In this document: piece by piece, positions 43,142 to 51,209 of the stretch
Layout: each line of letters begins with the position of its first letter
How positions within the stretch are numbered: position 1 is the first letter of the stretch
Assembly: GCA_937926445.1 (NCBI GenBank)
Contig: CALBAK010000083.1
Coordinates: 1-51,600, forward strand
From: an uncultured Alphaproteobacteria bacterium
GTDB taxonomy: Bacteria; Pseudomonadota; Alphaproteobacteria; Geminicoccales; Geminicoccaceae
Length of the DNA: 51,600 nucleotides
Reading direction: 5' to 3'
Made by a program: the position numbers and the translations under genes
The notes under the pieces: model-generated
Databases searched by the model: none
Seen by the model: only the letters and a program-made list of their open reading frames with translations
What the model was told of the DNA's origin: nothing

Positions 43142-43834
43142 GTGAGCGAAGCGCGCGAGACCGTGTTGGCGCGGCTGCGGGCCGGGCTCGCCCGATCCCC
43201 CGAACGGCGCGACGCCGCGGCAACCGCGCTCGAGGCGCGACTGCGCAGCCCGCGGCCGGGGCCGCTGCCGGCCCGCGCAAACGTCGCGGGCGAGGCGCGG
43301 ATCGCGCTTTTCGCGCGCATGGCCGAAACGGTCGGCGCCGAGGTCCGACGACTGGCCGGCGCGGCGGCGATCCGAGGCGAGCTGCTCGATTATCTCCGCT
43401 GCAACAACCTGCCACCGCGGATCGTGCGGGCGGCCGATCCGCTGCTCGACGCCGCCCGGCTCGAGGAGGAGCCCCTCCTCGAGGTCCGCACCGGCGTGCC
43501 CGAGGAGCCGGACCCGGTCGGCCTAACCGTGGCGCTCGCCGGTATCGCCGAGACCGGAACGCTCCTGCTCGCCTCGGCCGCCGAGCGGCCCACGCTCCTC
43601 GCCTTCCTGCCCGAGACCAGCATCGTGGCACTGCCAACCGCTTCGGTGGTCGGCACGTACGAGGAAGCCTGGGCGCGCCTACGCGGTGTTCCCGGCTGGC
43701 CGCCGCGCTCCGTCAACCTGATCACGGGCCCTTCGCGCACCGGCGACATCCCGCCCTCGATCGAACTCGGCGCGCACGGACCACGTCGCCTGCTCGTTCT
43801 GCTGGTCGACGAGGCGGTCGCGAAGGCGTTCTGA
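43142..43834 (+). CDS. lutC: L-lactate utilisation protein LutC (LUD domain)
   Basis: 230 aa from a GTG at 43142; no ATG fits the N-terminus. The LUD-domain segments LGVALAGIAETGTLLL-like (LTVALAGIAETGTLLLAS), LPETSIVALPTASVVGTYEEAW and NLITGPSRTGDI are present, as in LutC/YkgG. It completes the LutABC complex. Because of the large gap after lutB it needs its own promoter or readthrough. Confidence 0.92.
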   Translation: MSEARETVLARLRAGLARSPERRDAAATALEARLRSPRPGPLPARANVAGEARIALFARMAETVGAEVRRLAGAAAIRGELLDYLRCNNLPPRIVRAADPLLDAARLEEEPLLEVRTGVPEEPDPVGLTVALAGIAETGTLLLASAAERPTLLAFLPETSIVALPTASVVGTYEEAWARLRGVPGWPPRSVNLITGPSRTGDIPPSIELGAHGPRRLLVLLVDEAVAKAF

Positions 43835-44825
43835 TGTCCGTTGGTGCTTCGAACGCCCCTGCCCGCCAATGGTACGATCCGTGGCTGGCGACCCGATCCC
43901 CGAGAGCGGGAGCGCGGTCGGTCGGCTCCAGCCTCGTCGGATCGCCCGGTTCCCCATATTCAGGCCCGGATACCGCCGATGCGGGAGAACCGGACTCGCC
44001 GCTGCAACAGCCTGGTGCCCGTGCCCTCGATAGCTCCTCACCTGCCTGCCGCCGCCGGCGCGGCCACCCGAGCCGCCGATACGGCCCGTGGCCGGCCGAG
44101 GAAAGCGGGCGGACCGTGGCCCGAAGCGAGCACGCCGCCTTCCCCTGTTGTCTGGAAGGCTCTCGCGCGGCCATCCGACCGGCGCCGCACCGATACGAAT
44201 GCCCCGCCCTCGCCCGGCACGCGTTGGACCCCGGCTGCCCCCGAGCCGTTCGGGGGACCGTATCGGCTGACAACGGATTGCCCTGCGCCTGTCCGGCGCG
44301 TTTCCGCCCACGAACGAAGCGACCCGATCGCTGCCGTAGCGATGCCGGCCTGCCCCGCGGCTCGGAGGTCGTGGGGTCTGCTCCGCCCCCGAGACCGTAC
44401 GCGAGGCCGGTTCGTCGACCGCCGGGGTCGCGAGCCGGCGCGCTGCGGCTGTCGAGCCGGGCGGTGTGTCGGCACGTCGCTTCCGGCGTTCCGACCCGCA
44501 GTCCGTACGAGCCGGTAGCAGCCGCACCGGACGGCGGTCCGTTCCTGCGAGTCGTGACCAACCAGATACCCGGGTACCCCACGCCCACGAGCCAGCGACG
44601 GAAGACTCGCGCAGTGACCAGGACATCGATCCGATCCGTTTCGGCCGCGGTGGCCCCGTGCAGCCGGCTCGAGTCGGCGCACACGCCTTTCGCTGCATTA
44701 GCCGGACAGGAAGCGGTTCGGCCGGCGTTCGGCCGCCCGGCACTGCTCACCACGCCCCTCCTCGCCACGGGCCCCAGCCCCTGCCGAGCGGCGGCCGCGG
44801 CCATCGGCTACGGGTCGAAGCGCTG
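43835..44825. other. Gene-free spacer between lutC and the Smr gene
   Basis: Same character as the lutB-lutC spacer: high GC, frames open but without coding periodicity on either strand, no recognisable domain. Two copies of the octamer GCCGATAC (44075 forward, 44260 reverse). No repeat, RNA gene or mobile element recognised. Confidence 0.65.
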
Positions 44826-45452
44826 ATGCGTGGCCGCACGCGCGTTCCGACCGCCCTCGAGCTGGCGCTCTGGCACCACGCCGTTCGCGAGGTCGTCCGG
44901 CGCATCGAGCGGTCCGGCCGGAAAGATCCCGCCCCACCGCTTCCCCCGCTCCCCGCCACGGTCGAGCCCACCGAGGCTGCGCCTCCCGGCGAACCGGAGG
45001 CGCCCGCCGAGGTTCCCACCGGGGGTGGTCGCCGAGCACCCTGCCCGCCACCGGGACCACCCGCCCCTCGACCCTTCGACAGGCGGACCCTGCGCCGGCT
45101 CGAGCGTGGACTCTACCCGATTTCCGCCCGGCTCGACCTGCACGGGCTCGACCAGCAGGCGGCGCACCACGCCCTCGTGGCCTTTCTCGCCCAGGCCCAG
45201 GCCTGCGGCCATCGCTGCGTGCTCGTGATCACCGGCCGGGGAGAGCGGAGCGGCGGGGTCCTTCGCCGGTCGGTGCCGCACTGGCTCGAGGAGCCCAGGC
45301 TCGCCGCTCGGGTGCTGGGCTGGGCGGAGGCCGGGCGCGCCCACGGCGGCGCCGGCGCTCTCTACATCGTGTTGCGCCGCCCCTCGGACGGCCGAACCGA
45401 CGCGATTCGATCCCCCCTCGGGGCCCGCCTCCCCGACCATCGCCGGCGGTGA
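44826..45452 (+). CDS. Smr/MutS2-type DNA-binding/nuclease domain protein
   Basis: 208 aa from ATG 44826. The N-terminal third is a polar, Pro/Glu-rich linker (about 30-95). The C-terminal Smr domain has the LDLHGL motif, the loop ITGRGERSGGVLRRSVPHWL and the strand ALYIVLRRP. Smr domains are nicking nucleases or branched-nucleic-acid binders. It stands alone between two long spacers; codon use returns to the normal pattern here, which marks the spacers off as different. Confidence 0.9.
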   Translation: MRGRTRVPTALELALWHHAVREVVRRIERSGRKDPAPPLPPLPATVEPTEAAPPGEPEAPAEVPTGGGRRAPCPPPGPPAPRPFDRRTLRRLERGLYPISARLDLHGLDQQAAHHALVAFLAQAQACGHRCVLVITGRGERSGGVLRRSVPHWLEEPRLAARVLGWAEAGRAHGGAGALYIVLRRPSDGRTDAIRSPLGARLPDHRRR

Positions 45453-46797
45453 CGACGCCCCGTCGACCGGCCGCCACACGAAGTCGGTCGCGCAGAGGTG
45501 TCGGGCGGATCGGCCGATTCCCGGCTCGGAGGTGCGGCCCGCCGGCGGTTCGGCGGACAACGACGACTTCGGGTCGATCTCGATCCCGACGGAACCGACC
45601 GGGGCGGCCCTACCCCGCGCGCAGCGGATCGGTCCCGCGGACACGCACTCGGCGACGTCCAGCTGCGCCTCCACCTTCTCCCACGTCGGTCCGAACGAGC
45701 CCGATGCCACTCGCGGGACGAGCGCAGGGCGGCTCCCGCGCCAAGCCGGCGGCCCGGAGAAACGTATCCGAGTATCTTGCCGCGCGCGGGGCACCGGCTC
45801 GCCACCGTTCGCCGCGACCAGCGAAGCCTCCACCCGGCCCGGTGGGCGCGTCGGATAGTGCTCGAGGACCTGGGGAGCGCGACCGGCTCTCGCTCGGCCA
45901 TCGGGGCCGGCGCCGAAACCGGCGTGCGAGTCCAGACCCGAGCCACCGGCACGAGCACGTCGAAGGGTCGTCAGGACGTCGGCGATCGTCGTGAAGACGC
46001 CGGGCACCAACCGCTCGAGTCGATGCCTCGCGTTCGAAAGTCGGTCGACGGCTGCTCGAGTGGCGGAGCCGAGGATCGCAACCGCAGCGCACGGGTGGAG
46101 AAGGGGAGTATACAGAAGCGGGATCCGCAGCCGACTGTCGGGTTCGCCTCGGCTCGCGGTGTGACCCGGCGCATTTTCCGGCGCTCCCTCGCGCTCGGCG
46201 GGGTCGACCGGATCGCCCTGCTCGCGCGGCTCGGCCGGCCGGCAGGTGCAGCGGCGGTCGCAGGAGCGGCGCGCCGCGGGCCTCGTGACGGGTGGCTGCG
46301 GAGTGTCACCGGGACCACCGGGCTTTTCGTGCCGCCGATGGGGGCGAAGCCGGCGTACTATCTCTCGAACGATCTCCCGAAGGACGTCGAAGCAGCGACC
46401 GAGGGCAGAGGCGAGCGACCCGAGCCAGGCCTCGGCGGGCTCGCGTTCGAAGCCCCCGTTCGTACTCGCGGAGCCGACGGTGAGCTCGAGGAGTGCCGCG
46501 CTCCGAGCTTCGCTGGCACGGCGCGGCACGGTCTTCGAGCGCGCAGAACGACGATCGAGCGCCACCAACTCGGCCTCGACGGCATCGGGCGTCCCGGCCG
46601 ATACGGCGCGGCCCACCGTGCCGCCGGGCCGCTGCCGACCCCGACGTGGGTGGCCGTCGGGGGGTCGAAAGCGAACGCTTCGCCGATCAGGGGTGCCGGC
46701 TCGGCCATGCGAGCCCTCCGTCTTCGCTACCCGCGAGACTGGAGGATCTTCGTTGAGATCCGGTTAACGGGCGTTGCGACCCACCGGCCGGGAACGG
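45453..46797. other. Gene-free spacer between Smr and arsM
   Basis: About 1.35 kb. Long open frames exist on both strands, but the translations lack hydrophobic cores, family motifs or consistent codon bias. One octamer GCCGATAC at 46597. A small hairpin GGATCT/AGATCC with a 6-nt loop lies at 46744-46761, just beyond the arsM 3' end, and may be its terminator. Confidence 0.6.
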
Positions 46798-47601
46798 TCA
46801 GGGGGCTGGCTTGCGGGCGAGCACGGTCACGCTCCGCAGCTCCACCCCCGAAGCTCGAAACGCGGCGATCCCGGCCGCGTCCAGGTGCGGAGCGAGGGCC
46901 TCGTCCGGCAACGGGATCGGCCTCGATTCAACGATCCGGACATCCTCGAGCCCGGCCGCGCGGAGCAGCGAGACGTAATCCCCTTGCGGGATCGCGCCGG
47001 CTACGCAGCCGACATAGAGGCCGACGGCCTCGCGCACCGGCTCCGGAAGAGGCCCGGTCGCGACGATATCGGAGACGCACATCCGCCCCCCGGGGACCAG
47101 GACCCGCGCGATCTCGGCGAAAGCGCTCGCCTTGTCCGGCACCAGATTCAAGACACAATTGGAGAGAACGCAATCGACCGTCCCCGTCTCGACCGGTAGA
47201 TGCTCGATCTCTCCGAGCCGGAACTCCACATTTTCGTAGCCGAGCTTGGTGGCATTGGCCCGAGCACGGGCGATCATCTCGGGCGTCATATCCACGCCGA
47301 TGACCCGACCGGTCGGCCCGACCTCGTGCCGCGCGACGAAACAGTCGTTGCCGGCACCGCTGCCGAGGTCGAGCACCACCTCGCCCGGCCGCAGTGCCGC
47401 GTGCCGGGTGGGGACGCCGCAGCCCAGGCCGAGATCGGCCTCGGCCACGTGCCCCTCGACCGCCCGATAGGCGTCACCGATCATGTCGAGCGAGCCGCCG
47501 GTGCAGCAACCCTTCGCTGGCCCGCAACACCCCGCCGTGGAGCGGGCGATCGCCCCGTACTTGGCCCGCACCTTCTCCCGAATCGCCTGCGCCTCGCTCA
47601 T
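46798..47601 (-). CDS. arsM: Arsenite S-adenosylmethyltransferase
   Basis: 267 aa from ATG 47601 with GGGGAGAGCG upstream. The AdoMet motif VLDLGSGAGNDCF, the N-terminal Cys pairs CCGPAKGCC, SNCVLNLVPDK and the Cys in VGCVAGAIP give the arsenic-binding cysteines of ArsM. It methylates As(III) to volatile or less toxic forms. The start overlaps the arsR stop (ATGA), so the two are one transcript. Confidence 0.95.
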   Translation of the reverse strand: MSEAQAIREKVRAKYGAIARSTAGCCGPAKGCCTGGSLDMIGDAYRAVEGHVAEADLGLGCGVPTRHAALRPGEVVLDLGSGAGNDCFVARHEVGPTGRVIGVDMTPEMIARARANATKLGYENVEFRLGEIEHLPVETGTVDCVLSNCVLNLVPDKASAFAEIARVLVPGGRMCVSDIVATGPLPEPVREAVGLYVGCVAGAIPQGDYVSLLRAAGLEDVRIVESRPIPLPDEALAPHLDAAGIAAFRASGVELRSVTVLARKPAP

Positions 47602-47948
47602 CGCTCTCCCCTGCCTTCCGGGTTCGCCGAAGCGGCCCGCACCAACCCGGCCAGCAGCCGATCGAGGGCCCGACGCGTCGCCTCGAGCGCAGCCGAATCC
47701 AGACAATAGCACGACTTGCGGCCGTCGATCGTGCCGCGCACCAGCCCGGCCTCCTTGAGTACCTTGAGATGCTGCGAGACGGTCGATTGGGCGAGCGGCA
47801 CGACCTCGACGATCTCGCCGCAGATGCAGGTGCCGCGCCGGGCCAAGATTTCGAGGATGCGCAGCCGTGCGGGATGCGCCAGCGCTCCGAGACGGGCGAT
47901 CAGCGCCGCCTGATCGATCGGCTCCGTGGGGTGGCTCTCATCGTTCAT
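47598..47948 (-). CDS. arsR: ArsR-family metalloregulator
   Basis: 116 aa. The winged helix (ALAHPARLRILEILARRG, AQSTVSQHLKVLKEAGLVRG) is followed by a basic wing (DGRKSCYCLD). Metal-sensing cysteines are available in TCICGE and KSCYCL. It should repress the arsM-arsR unit and the divergent arsP unit until As(III) binds. The start codon lies inside one of the two operator-like repeats, consistent with autorepression. Confidence 0.95.
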   Translation of the reverse strand: MNDESHPTEPIDQAALIARLGALAHPARLRILEILARRGTCICGEIVEVVPLAQSTVSQHLKVLKEAGLVRGTIDGRKSCYCLDSAALEATRRALDRLLAGLVRAASANPEGRGER

Positions 47949-47955
47949 CGGCGAT
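47940..47955. promoter_or_regulatory. ArsR operator-like element, copy 1
   Basis: ATCGTTCATCGGCGAT. A near-identical copy lies 87 bp away. It covers the arsR start codon, and the ATCG...CGAT ends form a short inverted repeat. Confidence 0.6.
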
Positions 47956-48026
47956 CTACGCTATCTTTTCTTCGCCCCGGCGTCCAGCGCCGAAGGGGTT
48001 CTGCTCCGCGGCGACGGGTCGCATTT

Positions 48027-48042
48027 ATCGTTCATCGCCGAT
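48027..48042. promoter_or_regulatory. ArsR operator-like element, copy 2
   Basis: ATCGTTCATCGCCGAT, differing from copy 1 at one position; similarity extends a few bases further (TACG versus CACG). It lies 42 bp upstream of the arsP start, where it could block arsP transcription. Confidence 0.6.
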
Positions 48043-48083
48043 GCACGATGTTCGTCGCGAGACCAGTGGCTGCAGAGGTGTCG

Positions 48084-49142
48084 ATGGCGAGCAGGGTTAT
48101 CGAGGCGACCCCGCCCCCCGAGCGGGCGCGGCTCGTCTGGTACGGCGGCACGGCGGCCGCGCTGACGGCTTGGCTGCTCGTCTATCCGCAGCTCGCCGAC
48201 CTCTCCGAGGCGATCGTGGCACGGCTTCCGCTGGAGCGCACGAGCCGTGCCGGCGAAGCCCTCTGGTTCTTCCTCTACGATACGCCCAAGGTTCTCATGC
48301 TGCTGGTCCTCGTGGTCTTCGCCATGGGCGTGGTCAGGAGCTTCGTGTCGCCCGAGCGGGTCCGAGCCCTCTTGGCCGGCCGACGGGAGGGTGTGGGCAA
48401 CCTGATGGCAGCGGGGCTCGGCACGGTCACACCCTTCTGCTCCTGCTCGGCGATCCCGCTGTTCGTGGGCTTCGTGAGTGCCGGTGTGCCGCTCGGTGTG
48501 ACCTTCTCGTTCCTGATCGCCGCACCCATGGTCAACGAGATCGCGGTCGGTTTGCTGTTGGGCCTGGTCGGCTGGCCGATCGCCCTCGCCTATCTGGGCT
48601 TCGGCCTCGCGATCGCCGTGGTCGCGGGGATCGTCCTCGGCCGGCTCGGGCTCGAGGGCTGGCTCGAAGACTGGGTTCGGGAGCTGCGTACCCAGCCGGT
48701 CTGCGCGCCCAGCGCAGCCCTCGACGGGCCGGCGCGGATCCGGGCCGGCTTGGACGCGGTGCGCGAGATCGTCGGCCGTGTCTGGTACTGGGTCGTCGCC
48801 GGCATCGCCGTGGGCGCGCTGATCCACGGCTGGGTCCCGGCCGAGCTCTTGGCCCGGATCATGGGAGCCGAGGCCTGGTGGTCGGTGCCGGTCGCCGTCG
48901 TGATCGGCGTCCCGATGTACGCCAATGCCGCAGGCATCATCCCCGTGGTCGAGGCGCTCCTGGCCAAGGATGCGGCCCTCGGCACCGTGCTCGCCTTCAT
49001 GATGGCAGTGACCGCGCTCTCGCTCCCCGAGATGCTGATCCTGCGGCGCGTCTTGAAGCTGCCGCTGATCGTCACGTTCGCCGCGGTGGTGGCGAGCGGG
49101 ATCCTGCTCGTGGGCTATCTGTTCAACCTGCTCGCCGCCTGA
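48084..49142 (+). CDS. arsP: ArsP-type permease for organoarsenicals
   Basis: 352 aa from ATG 48084 (AGAGGTG upstream; ATG 48048 is an in-frame alternative). About eight membrane segments. The conserved TPFCSCSAIPLFVGFVSAGVPLG and the second-half MYANAAGIIPVVEAL match the DUF318/ArsP family, in which the CSCS cysteines contribute to transport of trivalent methyl- and aryl-arsenicals. With arsM, the pathway would be methylation then efflux of MAs(III). Confidence 0.94.
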   Translation: MASRVIEATPPPERARLVWYGGTAAALTAWLLVYPQLADLSEAIVARLPLERTSRAGEALWFFLYDTPKVLMLLVLVVFAMGVVRSFVSPERVRALLAGRREGVGNLMAAGLGTVTPFCSCSAIPLFVGFVSAGVPLGVTFSFLIAAPMVNEIAVGLLLGLVGWPIALAYLGFGLAIAVVAGIVLGRLGLEGWLEDWVRELRTQPVCAPSAALDGPARIRAGLDAVREIVGRVWYWVVAGIAVGALIHGWVPAELLARIMGAEAWWSVPVAVVIGVPMYANAAGIIPVVEALLAKDAALGTVLAFMMAVTALSLPEMLILRRVLKLPLIVTFAAVVASGILLVGYLFNLLAA

Positions 49143-49162
49143 GGCGGCATCTGGAGAGTCGC

Positions 49163-49399
49163 ATGCGCAAGGTCGAGGTGTTCGGGCCGGGTTGCAAGCG
49201 CTGCCAGGCGACCGCGGATCTGCTCGCCGAGCGAGCCGAGGCCCTCGGTGTCGCGGTCGAGATCACCAAGGTGACCGACTACACCGCGATCGCGAAGGCG
49301 GGCGTGGCCGCCACCCCTGGCATCGCGATCGACGGCAAGCTCGTCCACGCGGGCGGCCTGCCGGAAGCGAGCGCGGTGGATTCCTGGCTGCGCGGCTGA
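49163..49399 (+). CDS. Small thioredoxin-family redox protein
   Basis: 78 aa. The CxxC is in GPGCKRCQ near the N-terminus and the cis-Pro in AATPGIAIDG. This matches the TM0996/MTH895 mini-thioredoxin family that often follows arsP-type permeases. It may reduce the permease cysteines or As-thiol adducts. It begins 20 nt after arsP. Confidence 0.92.
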   Translation: MRKVEVFGPGCKRCQATADLLAERAEALGVAVEITKVTDYTAIAKAGVAATPGIAIDGKLVHAGGLPEASAVDSWLRG

Positions 49400-49489
49400 G
49401 GCCGACGCGCCCGCGCGCTCGACGGCCGGCTGCCCCCCGAGCCCGGCCCCGTTCGCGAGCGGCCGGTCGGGCCGGTGGCGACGAGGTAC

Positions 49490-50743
49490 TCACCGACGAG
49501 GCCCGTCGACCTCCGCTCGGCCGACGGGCCCGGCTCCGGAGCCCGCCTCATCGGCGGTGCTCGGCGAGGCGGCTTCCGGCAGCAGCCGATCGAGCCGAGG
49601 ATCGAGCTTGTCCTGACGGATCGCCTGGACCGCGCGGAAGGCTCGGAGCGCCTCCTCGAGCCGCTTGCCGAGCCGACCCAGCTCCTCCTCGAGCTCGGCC
49701 CGAGCGGCGCGCAGGGCCGCCGCTTCGCCCGCCAGCGCGCGCCGGCCGGCATCGAGCCGGAACGCCTCGACCGCCCGGCGGATCACCGCCAGGACCGCGA
49801 ACAGCGACGCCGGCGAGACCAGGACGACGCCCTTCTCGAGAGCCTCGTCGAGCAGATCCGGATCGAGGCTCCAGAGGCTCGCCGCGAGTGGTTCGTTGGG
49901 CACGAAGAGGAGCGCGAGCTCGAGCGTCCCCGCGGCCGGATCGACATAGGCGCGACCCGCCACCTCGGCCACAGCGGCCCGCACGTCCTTGAGGAAGAGC
50001 GCCTCGAGCCGGCGCCGCTCGGCCTCGCTCGTCGCTTCCTGGGCCTTGAGCCAGTTGTCGAAGGGGAACTTCACGTCGAGGTGGAGGAGCGAGCCGTCCG
50101 GGAACGAGAAGGTGATGTCCGGCCGGCGGCCGCCGCCGGTCGTCTGCTGCCGCCGCCAACTCACCCCCTCGACGAGGCCCGCGGCGCGCAGGAGATCCTC
50201 GGCCAGTCGCTCTCCCCACTGACCCCGGAGCCGCGCCTGGCCGAGGGCTTCGGCGAGTCGACGCGTGCTCGCGGCGAGCTCCGCCGCCCGCTCGCCGGCC
50301 GCGGCGAGTTGATGCTCGATCGCCGCGAGCTTTGCCTCGCGGTCGCGCTCGAGTTCGCGCACGAGTCCGCCCAGTCGCTCCAACTGGCCCACCACCGAAG
50401 CGAGACGCGCGTCGAGCTCGGCCCTCTCGGTGGCGAGCCGGGCGGCGTCCAGCCGGCGCTCGACGGCGAGGCTCTGCCGGGTCGAGGCCGAGAGCTGCTC
50501 GGCGAGCTTACGGAACTGGTCGAGAGCGATGTCGCCGAAAGCGAGTTTGACCCCGTCCAGGAGCGCCTCGGTCTCGGCTTGACGCTGGCGCTCGGCCCGC
50601 GCGAGGCCCTCGGCCAAGAGCCGCCGCTGGCCGCCGCGCCAGAGGAGTCCGGTCGCGAACCCGGCCGAGAAGCCGAGCCCGAACAGCAGGAGCCATGTGG
50701 GTACGAGCGTGTCGAAGTCGGGCACCGGAGGAGCCTCGGGCAC
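49490..50743 (-). CDS. rmuC: DNA recombination protein RmuC
   Basis: 417 aa. An N-terminal membrane anchor (LLLFGLGFSAGFATGLLW) is followed by a coiled coil (about 40-160) and the RmuC endonuclease-like core: LRGQWGERLAEDLLRAAGL, GRRPDITFSFPDGSLLHLDVKFPFDNW and VLVSPASLFAVLAVIRR. It limits recombination at inverted repeats. GTG start at 50743. Confidence 0.94.
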   Translation of the reverse strand: MPEAPPVPDFDTLVPTWLLLFGLGFSAGFATGLLWRGGQRRLLAEGLARAERQRQAETEALLDGVKLAFGDIALDQFRKLAEQLSASTRQSLAVERRLDAARLATERAELDARLASVVGQLERLGGLVRELERDREAKLAAIEHQLAAAGERAAELAASTRRLAEALGQARLRGQWGERLAEDLLRAAGLVEGVSWRRQQTTGGGRRPDITFSFPDGSLLHLDVKFPFDNWLKAQEATSEAERRRLEALFLKDVRAAVAEVAGRAYVDPAAGTLELALLFVPNEPLAASLWSLDPDLLDEALEKGVVLVSPASLFAVLAVIRRAVEAFRLDAGRRALAGEAAALRAARAELEEELGRLGKRLEEALRAFRAVQAIRQDKLDPRLDRLLPEAASPSTADEAGSGAGPVGRAEVDGPRR

Positions 50744-50832
50744 CCGCGCCGGGATCGGCCGCGGGTCGCTCCGAGGCTAGGCCGTAGCCGCGCCCCGGGC
50801 CAGCGTGCACCGCCGCCCCGGGGCACACCGCA

Positions 50833-51123
50833 TCAGGCCCGCACCGGCACGGTCCGCCAGAGACCGTTGGCCTCGCGGCAGGCTCGCCCGGTCCGCTCCC
50901 GCTCCTTTCCGGCTACCACGACCGTTTCGCGGTAGTCTTGACAGTAGCGCCCGTCCGCCATCTCGAAGGTCCGCAGCGGCACGACCGTGCCGACGCGGCC
51001 GCTGCTCTGCGCCCGCCAGGCCACCGCCTCGCCGCTCGCCCGCCGCTCGAGAGCCTCCTGCCGGGCCGCCTCCAGCCGGGCGATCTCCTCGGCCGAGCGC
51101 CCGCTCCAGACCGAGGCGCTCAT
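50833..51123 (-). CDS. Surface-antigen-like domain (RT0821/Lpp0805 type), probably the 3' part of a frameshifted lipoprotein
   Basis: 96 aa. The C-terminal segment DGRYCQDYRETVVVAGKERERTGRACREANGLWR is the conserved domain of the 17-kDa/RT0821 surface antigens. It has no signal peptide, while the overlapping upstream frame encodes a lipoprotein signal and stops exactly here (ATGA). A single -1 or +2 shift would fuse them, so this is probably one gene split by an indel. Confidence 0.7.
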   Translation of the reverse strand: MSASVWSGRSAEEIARLEAARQEALERRASGEAVAWRAQSSGRVGTVVPLRTFEMADGRYCQDYRETVVVAGKERERTGRACREANGLWRTVPVRA

Positions 51124-51209
51124 GCGCGGCGCTCGCCCGCCGTGGCGCAACCGGCCAGGAGCGCCACGAGCAGAATCGGCCCGAGGCGCCGGCCGCCGGG
51201 CGCGTTCAT
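51120..51209 (-). CDS. Lipoprotein signal peptide fragment
   Basis: 29 aa: MNAPGGRRLGPILLVALLAGC followed by ATAGERRA. LLAGC is a good lipobox and GGAGG is correctly spaced before the ATG at 51209. It is too short to be a functional protein alone; see the overlapping surface-antigen domain. Confidence 0.65.
   Translation of the reverse strand: MNAPGGRRLGPILLVALLAGCATAGERRA

Noticed and set aside
39930-43145. 1071-codon plus-strand frame through lutB and the lut spacer
   Set aside because: Over lutA/lutB it is a shadow of the real frames, and over the spacer it is Arg/Ala/Pro-rich with no hydrophobic core or domain.
44808-46616. 602-codon minus-strand frame over the Smr gene and the following spacer
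   Set aside because: It runs antisense to a clear Smr domain and shows no domain or consistent codon bias in the spacer. I cannot fully exclude a short real gene inside it.
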